From Mactra quadrangularis (Eukaryota; Mollusca; Bivalvia; Venerida; Mactridae), in assembly GCA_025267735.1 (NCBI GenBank), contig CM046294.1:44243570-44307569 (forward strand): a stretch of 64,000 nt of DNA, in the 5' to 3' direction. Position numbers and translations under genes: made by a program. Positions 9,120-22,200 of the stretch are shown here, piece after piece. Below the pieces are notes generated by a model. It saw nothing but the letters and a program-made list of their open reading frames with translations. It was not told the DNA's origin and did no database searches. Position 1 is the stretch's first letter. Each line of letters begins with the position of its first letter.

Positions 9120-12100
9120 TGTTACGTCATTACTTTAACACTTAATTAACACTTAATTAACTAGTTAATTGACTGGTTATCAGGTGGCAGAAGTATGTCA
9201 CTATATTCAATGAGTCCGATTTCTGTAAAATGCGCTGTATTTTTTTTTCTGGACAGCACTTCGTGGAAATAAGGGAATATACGTATATATATGCATTTTT
9301 ATTGCATTATTTGAGCTCTTAGGATTACAATTTTATAAGTCGTTGGTAAAAAGTGAATAATAAATTCTCAATCTAACTCTATCCAGTGGTTGTTAGTGAG
9401 ATTCAAGACATTAGTGGTGCATTTCACAAAAAATATCTTCCGAAAAAAATCTTCGTTAGTCATTTTCATATAATTAGCAGTTCAAAGTCATACGGGCTAT
9501 AAGCATAACTTTGATACGATATTGAAAAGGTATACACAATTCTACACAATTTGTATAATATTTAGAATTGATAAGCCAAAAAAAATGAGCGTTTTAATAA
9601 TGTTTCTTGCTTTCTTGAGTTACGAAAAAAATTTTCGTTAGAATTTTTGTTTAAAGCACAACAGAGTATTAATTAGCTGCACATGCTTATTTAATTCGGT
9701 GAAATAACGAAAGTTATAATGGAGAAAGTAACCCCTAGTTGAGCATGGGTAATAATATGTCATTGTACAATAAGTACAGGCTATAAATAAAGTGTTTTTA
9801 TCTCGGGTCCGCGTCGGCGGCGTAGATTTGTAGTTTATTCGGTCATATTACGAGTTGCATCAGTAATTTACAACCACTGGCACCAGAGTCCATATCTTAC
9901 GATCATAAATAATGCGTAAGTCCCTGTATATAAATACAGTTCACTGTGCATACATACATGTGCACTACCTTAAATATAATATATACTGAAAATAGGATAT
10001 AACTCGTACACGATCATGTATATGGGACCGATTTTTAATTGTGTTTGATGACATAATATTACATGTATCCGTATTTAAAGAGTATGAGGACTCTGATGCC
10101 AGCGTTGACAACAGTGATTGGTATTGGTCAAATTTTTGTAAGCCTAAGATGGCTTGTCAAAAAGTATTCATATTATCGGAATATGAGTTTACAAAATGGC
10201 GGAAATTAATCTGAAAAGTGAGGTTTGTTATTAAATAAAGTACTAAAATATAAGTCGCACAGAAAGTAAATATTTTGATGTATTAGACTTTCATTTTATC
10301 TTAAAACAAATATATAATGATAAATATTAATAATAAAGTTTTATTCAATAGTGCAAATCTTAAGGCAAATAATGCTAATATAATTACTTTTTTAAAAGGG
10401 GAAGCAATTAAAGTCCTCGTGTGATTTGCCTCCCTTAGATAGATAGATAGAGTTTATTCTAATACACAAAACTCGCTAATGGAGGTAATTCCTATATTCG
10501 CTTCGTTCTTAGTACGGATTGCAGAGATTTTAACAATTAGATGTTACGTAACTAGTTTAACACTCAACTAACTAGTTTATTATCTGGTTAGCTGGAGGCA
10601 GAAGTATGCCATCATATTCAATGAGTCCGATTTCCGAAAAATGCGCTGTATTTTTTTCTGGACAACACTTTGTAGAAATAAGTGAATATACAGGTACGTG
10701 TACGCATTTTTAATGTATTATTTAAATAGCTCATTGGATTACAAATTTGTAAGTCGTTTCTGTGACGACTTGTTAAAAAGTGAACGATAAAATCTCTACT
10801 ATATGGCAATTTTATCGCTACAAAATTTCATAACAAGTATAGTAATAACCACATTTTACCAGGCATTTTTTTACAATTTATAGGACATTTTATTTCACTT
10901 GTCCGCGTAAAATTATATTAATATTCATTTTTTACCCTTTATATGATTTAATTTAGCAATATTTAACAAAATCAATACAAACTATTACTGTAAATGATCA
11001 AGGGAGATAATAAGATATTATAATGTAAGTTATCTGGAAGTTTAGTTTTCATTAGTGTAATTGATCATACTTTCGAAGAAAACGTTCATAAGAAGTATTT
11101 TTTTCTGAGCTTTTCTAAACAACAGACTTGCCCACTTCACAAGTGAATGAGCTGATGTATGCACGATCATTGAGAATTTATTAATACGTGAATAAAATGA
11201 GTTGAAACTAAATCAGTAAACTAAAAAATTGTGAAAATATTTCACCCCAAGTACATGTATTGTTTTTTTAGTAAAACCGGCTAAGTTTATATTCGCCTCG
11301 TTTACACGAACGACTTGTACATTTGTAGTTATTTTTTGCCCAGTAATAAGCTTGTACACACACATATATAATAGTACAGGCCGAGTGAGTCTCAATTCCG
11401 AACTAACAATATTTTTTTCCTGGACAGAACATTATGATAACAATAATATATCCCTGGGAAATAGAATTTCAAATATATTCTGGAGCATTTTGTCCCATTG
11501 AACATTGGATAGTCATTCTAAGTCGTTATAACGACGACTTGTTAAAAAGTGACTTTAATAGATAAAATTTGTCTCAAAATAATTGGAAGTAAATTGTGAA
11601 TATCTTTATGCTTTAAACTATAATATAAAGTAAGCATTTTTAAGAATTTAAACGATACTTTTTTTTCCTTTTTTCCTCGTAAATAAATATCTATGTTCAA
11701 ATTTAACGTAGTGTAATTTAATGTTTGAGGTTTAAACGAAATCAAGATAAAAATATCACTATAAATGATCAAGGGAGATAATAAAATAAAATAATTTATG
11801 TTATCTGAAAGTACAGTTCTTACGAGTATAATTCTTGGTTCGACACGAACAGTGTCCCGGAATTACGGTTAGGAGGATCAACAAAAAAATAGAAGGAACC
11901 GCTGTCCTGTAATGCTTAGCTATGGGTTTCTTCTTGATTCCTAACAAAATGCCCTGTTACACAAATTTGAGCTCCCATGAATTGTATACCATAAATTTTG
12001 AATTTAATCTGTAACTTAATTTTTGTTTATTATTGGACGAATCCCTTACATTAAGGATGGATCTCTAAGTAACTGACTAGGGATTCCTTTTGGATCCCTT

Positions 12101-13720
12101 GTTAAATAGTAAGAGTAGCTCCCAGTAATTATACCCAAACTTGCGAGGAAAGCGTTCGTAAGATTTTTCTGAGTAGAGCAACACGAAAATGCACATAATA
12201 TTATCTAAGTTTAATTACAGTACAGTTTGATTAATTCATTTGTAGGATTCTAAGTCATTGGTAATGACTTGATAAAAACTGAATAGCGTATTCCGCTATT
12301 TCGCATTTCCGAATTTCCGAAGTTACAATAAAAATCTTATGGAAAAAATATATATAATAATTGCTTGAACTATATTTTACAAAGCATTTTGATAATTTTG
12401 TGGATACCTTTTTTCATTTTACCCCTATGAAATAATATCGATGTTTATTTTTTTTCTTGAAATATTTTAATATATCCAGTTTAAACGAAATAAAAGTTAA
12501 AATATATCTATAAACGATCAAGGGAGTTAATTAATAATGTATAATAAAAAATTGCTATGATACTAATCTAGTTACATGAGTTCGTAAATCATTTACTGAG
12601 CAAAACGGAAATGCAGTTTGTGGGGAAGAATATTCTATGGTTCTAAGACTAAGCCGTTGAAGTAACGACTGGCTAAAAACTGAATAGCAAATTCCGCTAT
12701 TCCAAATATGGTAGACGATAAACTAGAAAATAGCAAAAATGATAGATTTTTAGACTATATTTTACAGAGTATTTTTGAGAATTAAGAAGATACTTTTATT
12801 CCTTTTAACCCTATGAAATAAAATTTGTATTAAATTTTTATCGTGAAATGATTTAATTTATCAAGTTTAAACGAAGTGAAGATATAACATCACTGTAAAT
12901 AATGAAGGGAGATAATATTTATAAATTCAGAACCCAACTGGATCATTCGAAATTGTTACCTCCCTTGGTAAATTTTAGTTCTTTGTTTTTTATTTTGACT
13001 CTTTTCACATGGTGCCTTTAAATTTCATTTGAAATTTAAGCAAATTTTTAACAATTTAATGGTGAAAAAATTAGCTAATTTGATACCGACTGTCGATATG
13101 AGTTATTCAAATGAATATTATGTTTATTTTATATTTAACCATTCTTCACGATTTTAATAACATATTTCTAGTAAAGAATATTTGAAGAATTTTGACGAGC
13201 CGTATTTACAATGGCTTTAATTACATTGACATACGTATAATTACCGAAACATTGTAGCATAAAGTTCTTTTGATAAATATCATTAATACGATACAATTGA
13301 TTCTGAGACAACGAAAATGCATTTTATGGATTAATATTTATTGTTCGAAATTCTACTGAGAAACGTCGATTTATTCGATGAAAATTAACAATGAAAATAT
13401 ATTTATCTCAAAATACAAACATTTATGAACTAGCGGTACTAAAGTCGTATTGGTTACGACTTGTTAAAAATATATTAGGCAAAATTTGAGCATACCATAT
13501 AAGGTTGGTTGAAATTGAAAAATATGGTTTATAAAATCTATTTAAATTAAATTTATCACGTACTTGTTGAATAATAAAGCGCATGTTTTTGGTTATTTTT
13601 CAACGTAAAACATATTTTTATTTTAGTTTTTGTTGTGTGAAATAATTTACTGCTTATGATAAAGTAAGTTTTGAAAAAAATATTATTATAAATTTCCAAG
13701 GGAGATAATAATACAAATCT
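9120..13720 (+). repeat. Diverged repeat family, six units each with a conserved hairpin
   Basis: Units share, in order, a block ending near TTGGATTACAA, a hairpin (AAGTCGT, loop, ACGACTT), then GTTAAAAAGTGAA, and 200 to 250 bp later AATGATCAAGGGAGATAATA. Hairpins lie at 10751..10771, 11520..11540, 12252..12270, 12651..12670 and 13442..13462; the unit at 9337 has lost one arm. Units 1 (9130..9380) and 2 (10545..10800) are similar over about 250 bp, including TATTCAATGAGTCCGATTTC. Unit 4 has AAGTCAT with ATGACTT, a compensated change. No protein is encoded. They could be transposon ends or a structured non-coding family. Confidence 0.7.
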
Positions 13721-14165
13721 ATCAGAAATTATCTCAAATATTGGTAATTGTTTTAGTGGACCGACAGGGAGTGATGGGTGAATGTATAGTATTCCAAAAA
13801 TTTCTTATGTTGTTTTTTTCTATATTACCATGCAGCAACTGAAAAAAACACAAATATCAAACATACAATAAATTATCAATTTTCATTAATTTGTACTAAA
13901 ATAAGTTGTAAAAATACTGTTTTAAAATTGTGTTCGATACTTTGTTAGAAAAGCGGACACGTATTCTTGTAATTATTGCAGGAATCATTGATTTGAGATG
14001 TTCTAAAGAAATCGTACTTAAACTAACAAAATTTGAAAAAATATATTCTAGTTAATTTGCATTACCTCCCTTTCAAAAATTAATCAGACTTAAAGCCTTT
14101 GTAAGTTGTCACGCAATAATATATAATTAAAAACAGATTAATTATAAAATAATATATATATTTAA
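13720..14165. other. AT-rich intergenic, no gene seen
   Basis: Apart from isolated CTCCCTT motifs (for example ATTACCTCCCTTTC near 14063), nothing coding or repetitive is evident. Confidence 0.4.
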
Positions 14166-14168
14166 AAA

Positions 14169-14456
14169 CTACGCGAAAAGATGAATATATTTTGCATGAA
14201 ATTTTGCAGGTAGATTATATTTAACGATTTTATCAAGACCACGTATATTCATTTTCATGTCATGCCACGGTGCATATGTAAACAAATGCTCGATGCACTC
14301 CGATAGTGCATCAATTTTTAACCAGTTGTTTTCGAACGACTGATAACAACCAACTGAAAATAACCTAGTCATGGAACACAACAATGCATGTTCCAAGGGC
14401 GTAAGGCCATGCCATATCGGAATTTTGTTAAGCGTGCGCGTAGGTTTTAGAGTCCT
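14169..14456 (-). CDS. Candidate terminal exon or pseudogene fragment, unknown protein
   Basis: On the minus strand an acceptor-like tract (TTTTGATTTAG at 14457..14467) precedes an open frame of 95 codons ending in a stop at 14169. The peptide includes NKIPIWHGLTPLEHALLCS and YAPWHDMKMNIRGLDKIVK. The GLTPLEHAL stretch resembles the start of an ankyrin-type repeat, but one short match is not enough to assign the fold. No upstream exon could be traced. A related sequence (TLNRIPIWHGL) occurs on the opposite strand at 14803..14850, so this may be the remnant of a duplicated gene or mobile element ORF. The balanced composition, with Trp, Cys and His, looks more protein-like than neighbouring chance frames. 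Confidence 0.4.
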   Translation of the reverse strand, partial: RTLKPTRTLNKIPIWHGLTPLEHALLCSMTRLFSVGCYQSFENNWLKIDALSECIEHLFTYAPWHDMKMNIRGLDKIVKYNLPAKFHAKYIHLFA

Positions 14457-14459
14457 AAA

Positions 14460-15590
14460 TCAAAATAAAAAACAAATTGTAGGTAAAATTTTCTTAAATA
14501 ATTCGGATGTTGCGGGATTCGATACGACAATTTAATTCAGGGAAAATTGTGTTCGACAACAACGTTATTCATCGTAAGCAATTTATCGTAACTACGTCAT
14601 TAACACAATATTTATTTTACGTGAAAAAAGCCCACTAGCTCTAGTCATTTTATATTAAATTTAGAAAATTGTTTCAAATTATGAGGACGTCATTTCATTG
14701 AAAAAAAAACCAACATAAAATGCATTGTTTTTGTCGTCAAACATATTTGTGTTTTCGTTTTCGGTTTGTGTGTTTTTGTAAATAGGTACCTAGGTTTGTC
14801 AAATTTGAGTTGACGCTTAACAGAATTCCAATTTGGCATGGCCTACAGGTTTTACGCTCTGACAGTAACAAATGCAACTCAGCTTCAATCTATGAGGTTA
14901 ATATACCACATAATGGAAAAGTAAGAAACTGTCCTGAGTCTTTCCTGTAGAGATTGGGATACAATTTTTTTCATTGAATCTGCATTAACAAACGTGTGTG
15001 ATAGGACTCACTTATTTTAAATTTAGTTATATAAACATAGCTAGCTTCAATAACGATGAATATCCATGCGATATAAGTATATGGTACAGTATTTATTTTC
15101 ATTTTTAGGGGGAAAGTTTACAGGTCCCTTTGTTTGCGGGGAAAATAGCGGAAACATGTTTTCATTCTTTTACAATACTTTGAATAATATCAATTAACAG
15201 AGTAACATTTCCAGAAGAACATTTCTGTCTTCTTATATAAAATATCAAATATTGAAGCCATAAATTCACCTTGGCAGTTTTTAAAGGGCCGAAATAAATA
15301 CTAATTAAACTATTTCTATATCAAAGAGAGGCAAGAACCGACTCTCACTTAAAATTAACTAAAATATTTTGGAATGCACAAAAACTAGACTCCTATCTGA
15401 CAGTCTACGAAATTAGTAAGTGTCCGGTTGTCCTGGACAACCATTTTATACCGGACAACCAACAATTATTGTTTGGGCAACCAGAATATGCATATAGTGC
15501 ATTCTGTTAAAATGATCTGTTCGGAAAACCACTTTCATATCCTAATTTTGTAGAATGCTTCTTTTTAAACTATTATGTTTTTTTCCTCAC
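14460..15590. other. Intergenic; inverted relic of the 14169..14456 exon at 14803..14850
   Basis: The plus strand at 14803..14850 reads FELTLNRIPIWHGL, matching RTLNKIPIWHGL of the minus-strand exon at about 80% nucleotide identity. The remainder shows no supported feature. Confidence 0.45.
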
Positions 15591-15675
15591 GCACAGAGGC
15601 ATGATTGGCTTGAACCAACAACCGTCTGCAAGTGAGAGCTTTCAATGATTTACCTTTAACCACTCGACCACGGGG
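15591..15675 (-). other. tRNA-like sequence (Ser/Leu-type head, pseudo-tRNA or SINE)
   Basis: Read on the minus strand, CCCCGTGGTCGAGTGGTTAA contains a good box A (TGGTCGAGTGG). About 45 bp later GTTGGTTCAAGCC gives a box B. The long spacing suggests a tRNA-Ser or Leu-like ancestor with a variable arm. Acceptor pairing is poor and no anticodon can be assigned, so a functional tRNA is unlikely. Confidence 0.5.
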
Positions 15676-16220
15676 CGGGGTTACTAGCCAAGACGCTAAA
15701 CTATTTGAAGATTAAATTAGTATCAAAATAGATCGAGGTATTCCGAAACTATGTAAAGATAACAGTTAACATGAAAGTAAGGGGCGAATGTTGAACCGTA
15801 TCAAAATTTAACATCAAGAAATGATACCATTATCATTGGCCATCTGAATCCCGGAGGGTATAAAACCTACCTCTGACCCGTTCTATCCCGGTACGAACGC
15901 TGGAGGGCGGTGACTATCACCTTGGTTGGTAGATTTTATGAGGTGTATTATGACTGTATATTTATTTATGTACATCTGGTTTTTGGAAGATAAAAGCAAA
16001 TGGTCACATAATGTTTGTGTTGTGATTGAGGCGTCTTTAATTGTTTGATTTTGGATTTCGCTTCAATCATGCCGAATATACGTTCATATGAAACTAGTTA
16101 ATAAGACGTCCTCTCGTCGTTTCATTGCATTTAAAGCGTTTTTCTTACTTCTGAAATGAGTTTTTATGTATATCAATAAAAAAGGTCAGTTTCTGTGTAA
16201 ATTAAAGTAAAAGTTCAATA

Positions 16221-19200
16221 ATGAAATTGACTAGTATTTTATTAGTGTTTATTTATGTACATGGATCGTATAGTTTGTTTTATCAAGAAACATCTAACGA
16301 TGACATCATGGGTAAGTGAACTTTACATTTTAGAAATAACTTATAGTATTGTTTGTTTTTTCTCAAAACATTAATAATTTCACGATGGATGCGTTTGTTA
16401 AAATTATTATCGTAGTACGTACCCTCATGAGTTTCCGAAAGTGTGTATAATGAGTAAGTAAAGCTTCTTATACCGTATGATAAGTTTTGGTCAAGATATT
16501 TTTAATAACAATTAGGCCGCCAGTACAAAAACAATGCATTCAGTCACCGTGAAATTATTCAAGCTTTGACAAAAACAATGCATTCAGTCACCGTGAAATT
16601 ATTCAAGCTTTGACAGTTGAGAAAAAACGGACAATATATAGTCTATGCTTTATCGAATAATAAAATATAGGCTCATTGTACTTTATATTTGATTTTAATA
16701 TTAATATTGCATACATGCATTATATGATCATTTTAAGCATTTATAAACTTTATTCGACTGTCATTGACAAATACATTTACCCCGCTGATCTGAATACTCC
16801 TTATTTGTTTATAATAGTCCGTATACATATTTATTCAGCCGCGGCCGTGGCGTAGTAGTTAGCATGTCTAAATTCGAATCCGGAGATCGCGGATTCGAAT
16901 CCCGGTCGCGGCAGGTCATACCCTACACATGAGTTGTCGGCCTCGTGGTAGGGTAAGTTAGTTCTGGTGATAGATGTGTCCAGGAAACCTATAGTTGGAA
17001 GAGCTGGCCATCGTGTATATGACCTATATATGTGTTGAATGCGACGTTAAAAAAACCACCAAAAAACAGCAAAAAACACACACACAAAAAAACCCATTTA
17101 TTCTTATTGATAGTCGGTATATCAACCGAAATTTTGCAAAATTTTACGTAGATAACCAGGAATCGAACCTATAACTACTGAATTCAAAATCAGACGCGCT
17201 ATCGTCTTTCATAAACATGGCCGATGAAAAACTCGATGTTTCGCCGTATGGTTTTTTCTTGGTTTCTTTTTCAGAATTTATAAATGTACATGAAATACCC
17301 GGTGATAATGCTAGAAGCAAACGTTCCACTGATGCAGATTTTCCCGCCAGTTTCAACTTTCTGTTAGAAATGGCAATCGGAAATGTCTCATTGAACTTAG
17401 CCCAAAGTGTCCCGAGTGATAATAAAATACCGATATATTCTCTAATCGAGAATGGAGGAATTGTGAAAGTCAAGAACGCTGTGCAGGTTGACTATTTTTT
17501 ATAACACTTAATATATTTATATTCAATTTATATTCCTGGGTGCTGCATTTGTTATGAGATGCTTGTTTGAAAAATTTTTGTTTGTTTCAATTTTAAGTAC
17601 ATGTATATACATGTAGTACTATTACAGGTACCCGTTTACACCCGTGAGGAATTAAGAAACCCAGGTAAAGTTCTTGCTCAAAGAAATAAGTGTGCCTTTG
17701 ATGGTGTTCGAATTGTTGACCTTTCGATACCTAAGCTCGCATTTATCAGTCGACTAAATACTGCAGAACTTGTGAACATGTTTACTAGAATTTTTTAATT
17801 GGGTTGAACGCCGTAGCAACACATTGTATAGATCATATCAGGGCGGTCAGTGAACCTACACTGTAAAAAAGGGTGTTTTGCTTTTAAACACATTTTAAAA
17901 CACTTTTCTGTTACACTTTTAAAACATGTAACCAATTTAAACATGTAACATATTTTGCTTTAAAACATGCTCGTGTTTTGATATAAAACATTACACATAT
18001 CAAAATAACACACCAGAACGCATTGAAAACATTTCAAAGTGTTTTAAATTAAAACACTTGACGCGTTTAAAATCAAAACACTTTCTTGTTACACTTTTTG
18101 CACACGTAACGCCATATTAAAACACTTCATGTGTTTTCTTGATAAACACTGAACATGTTTGTATTATTCACATGTTTTGTTGCAAAGCTGAAACTTACTG
18201 CTTCAAGAGCACTGTTTGCTAAGTCTTTCTAAAATGAAACCTTGACTAATTAACAATGTTATTTAATCAAAGTCACGGCTGAAAAAATATGCAAATAAAT
18301 AAAAAACATAATTTGAAAAGATCAAATTATCATTTATTTGTCATAAAAATGCAACCATAATTCAACTATTAAATCTAACTGTACATATAAATTCATTCTT
18401 AATCATAAAACACATTCCAAAAATCTTGGTAGGTTATAACTAGAGAATCTTCAGAAATAGCCAAACTAAGTATGAAAGTCTATTTTTAGTACAATGTATT
18501 TTTTTGCGTCACAAAAATACTTCAACAAAAGGATATTCCTTTGGTTATTTCTTAGGAGCTTAGAAATCATTCAATAAATGTAAAATGCTTTAAGATCCTA
18601 ACAACATTCTAACATTATATTTACACAAAAAATGCTATAGACCAAAATGTAGTGATGAATCAGTATGGATAAAATTATAGCAATTTATATCATTATTGTT
18701 CTTAATATAAAACATATAATCCAAGGATCTTTTTATATCATTTATCTGGTGATAAATTAATAGTTCAATTGTTTTTGGATTAACTTTTGCATTCTACATC
18801 CTCTTTCTTCTTCCTCTTTCTTATATCATCATGTACCATCTCTAACATATATTTCAACTTATATCGAACTTTAATGATGGATGTTTGATTGGTTCTGAAA
18901 TATATACATTAGAATTTGCAATTGTAAAAAAACTTTTAAGGGCTACTTTGTTGATAATTCTTTATTATAGATAAACTTTACATGTCCAGTATTATTGTAA
19001 AGCAATTTCTATACAGTTTAAAAGATATATACTGGTATGAGTTACTCTAAGTAATAGTAATACATGTATATTTGAAAATTTGCTGTTATCAAAATTTTAA
19101 TAGGCAAAGTAAGCTGTAAGATTCTGAAGTCTTATAAGTTAAAACTCTAGTACCGGGTAATAAATAGGACTTCTGCACTATGCTAGGTTGAACCAACCAA

Positions 19201-22200
19201 AAATTAGTATAATACTGAGTGGATTTAATCAATTAGAGTAAAAGTTCACTTGAATTTCAAAATTCTGATAAAAACTTTTCTATTTGTTTACTCACGCAGC
19301 TTAAGCCAGAAAGTCATACATGTAATCAAACATCATAAGATATAAAAGTACAATTTAAAGCAAGATAAACATTTGCTCATACTATAATTACTAACTTTCA
19401 GTGATTAACTTACTTTATAAAACGAGGACATTTCATTTTGCCAAAAGCTCCATTACTTTCCCCAAACACTACATATATACAAAACTCATATATACACAAC
19501 TCATTCAACAATATGGTTCCATTTCTCAGTTATTAGCATTGTCTCTGCTTTCCTTCAAAAAGGTGTATGTATAGTAAATAACCAACCTAAATAAAAATGA
19601 AAATAACAATATTAAATTCAAGGATTCATGATAATATAGTGACACACTCAAACTCAATCACATTCTAGTCTTAAAGTAATAAAATTGTAACAGGATAAAA
19701 CTTGCATGCAAAATTCAGCCTAACCAAGGCCTAAAATAAGAATAGCTGTGCTTAGGGCACCCGACTACCTAAAAAAAGTTGCCAACCTTAAGAGTTTTTA
19801 TTTCAAAGTCAGCAAACTTTGTTTTTTTTTGTGTGTTCATAACTTCTGGCAAAATTTATGACTGCAAATAAAATTGTTATTTGGTGAGTAAAAAACAACA
19901 ACAAAATCTACCTACCCCACCTCTCTTTTCTCATGCAATTCTCCTAAACACAGAATTCTATCTTGGTCAAACCACCATGGAAAAGAACCTGTCTTGAATG
20001 TATAATGTATCATTAAATAACTTGTCTCACAGTCTAAGTATTATCTTCATATCATTTCTTCCAACATCTGTTCTTTTTCCCTAAAATACATTGTATAAAG
20101 TAACAAAATTGAAAATTTAAAACAATTTGTCATCTGCAGTGTGTAAAGACAACCCTTCCATTAGGAATAGAGCTATTTTAAATGTATAATTTATAATTGC
20201 TATCTGCTTTTTGTAATTAAAGGTGGGGTGACGAAATTAGGACAGAAACGAAATTAGGACCCCATAATTGCTTTACGTGTATGAGGTGGGGTGACGAAAT
20301 AAGGACAGGGACGAAATTAGGTTCTAGCTATTGAATTAGACCAACAACAAACGCACAAACTAACAGTGAATAAATGCAGAAGAGAATGCACAAATTGATA
20401 CAAAAAAGTTAACATTTTATACAACAAATAGCTTTAGTAGTCCTAAATAACCCCAGATAATACCAACGAAATTCAAAGAATGTCGCGAAAACTGATGACA
20501 AAATGTATCCCACATCAGAAAGCTCTTCCCATTTATGTCATTGAATAAATTTTATAACTAAATTTCAAAACATGAGACCAAAAACACGACAGGTGATAGA
20601 GCGACATAATTAATATTAAAGTAATACATTACTTACACTTATGTTCCGAGGATTTTCTGGGCGCGAGCATACAGCGCTTCAACCTTGCATTCGAACATTC
20701 CATAATCTCCAAACAAATTACTTGGTGATCGGGACAACCCGGTATATAGTTTCCACGCTAACAATGTTAAATTACTATTAAAGAATGTTTACGCATTCCA
20801 TTCCTAATATATTTACATATCTGTGTGTTTATAAAAAGTAAAAGCTTCGCTAAGAGACTATAAAGTGTGTTCGTTTTGCACACTGAGAAAACGCACGTGT
20901 TTTACGTTTCCGTTTCTGGTAAAAAAAATTCGCAAAAATCCGTATTTTGATGAAGATGTTGGGTCTAATACATCGTTTTGTAGTTACATTTGTTTCTCCA
21001 CTGCAATTATTAATTTTTCAGACGAGCAGATTTAAACGATTGAAAATGGTGCCGTTTTAGACTAAAACACTGCCGATTTTTTTAAATCACTAAAACGCTA
21101 AGTGTTACTATATTAAACGGATGTGTTACGAAAGTAAATTGCAGTGTTTTCGTTTTAAACGCTTATAAAACATGTTACGTGCGCCAATTTTTTACAGTGT
21201 ACTTACCGTTTCTGGAAAGGTTAAATCTCTGGATTGAGCTGTTATAACAGTTACTAGGCACATACTTTCGCCATACAACTGCCCAACATGATTTTGAGTA
21301 AGTGATAGGAGAGAGAATGACCGTAAAATTTATTTCATGACCAATCTCCACGAAAGTATGTTCTGCCCGGGAATCGAACCCTCGATCATCGATCAGTAGA
21401 AACTTCATCATGAACTGAAATAACCAGGCGGCTGTACGGAATCAGATAGCCGGGCGGCTGTACTAGAAATAACTCATACTCTGACATTTCTTCACAGGGA
21501 GACTATGGTGTTTATCAAGACAGTTACCTAGGAGCTTCTATTATTGTGAGTCGTCCTGACCAAGACATTGACAATATGGAACTTGTAAGTGAAACACATT
21601 TACTTCACGCATCAACAATGCGTTTATAATCATGGCCTTGTTCCATTATAACCACTTTTTTAGAGAGAGAGAGAGAGAGAGAGGATGGAAGGGTAAACAT
21701 TATAACAATTAAATATTTAGTCACTGTACGAAATAATATTCGTATTTATGAGTCATTTATTTTGAAAAAAACATAGTTGTGAAAAAAAGTTTTCAAAATG
21801 TCATTACAGGGGTTCCATATAGTTTAAACATATTTTTTGGCTAGCATCTTTTACAATTCACAATGTTCATATGACTGTTTACAATAAATGTTAAATATCT
21901 TAGGGAATTTTTAAGGCAATGATATTATATACATGTACGTGCAAATTTTTATACATAGATTCACCATCTTGATCTGTTGTAAGTGAAACTGCACAGATCT
22001 TTACTTTAATATTTCTAAAATAATTCTATATAATTTATATTCCTTTAAAAGTTTTAGAAAAGTTTCTTTTACTAACCCCGAAACTAGAAAGCAAAGAACA
22101 TGTTCATAATAGCCAATTACAAAATTATGAATTCATATAACATACGACGACATAATTTTATATACATGTGATTACTAAATAAAAAAAGGTACATGAATGT

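Larger units (their letters stand above)
6850..10540. repeat. Large inverted-repeat structure with about 300 to 400-bp arms
   Basis: The left arm (about 6850..7150) and right arm (about 10110..10540) are diverged inverted copies. Matching blocks in arm order are CAATCCGTACTTAGAACGAA, AGGGAGACAAGTCACATGAGG, TTCCCTTTTAAAAAAAT, TTTTCTGTGTTAAGTATATTTTAG and CAAGCC[G/A][C/T]CTTAGGCTTACAAA. The 3 kb between them holds the tandem repeats at 7798..8030 and the first unit of the hairpin family near 9120. It may be an old foldback transposon or a segmental inversion-duplication. No transposase ORF is visible. Confidence 0.6.
17791..21460 (-). mobile_element. tRNA-derived SINE split by a nested DNA transposon
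   Basis: The outer boundaries carry TACTAGAA duplications (17783..17790 and 21461..21468). On the minus strand it begins with a tRNA-like head including GAGGGTTCGATTCCCGGGC (box B) and ends with the CGGCGTTCAACCC tail. Without the nested insert (17859..21199 plus its TA duplication) it is about 327 bp. It lies about 125 bp downstream of protease exon 3. Confidence 0.85.

Noticed and set aside
15591..15675. Functional tRNA-Ser or Leu gene
   Set aside because: The boxes are recognisable but the acceptor stem does not pair and no clear anticodon can be placed, so it is listed only as tRNA-like.
17144..17473. 109-codon minus-strand frame
   Set aside because: It is antisense to protease exon 2, which joins exon 1 in frame and matches the M12B prodomain pattern.
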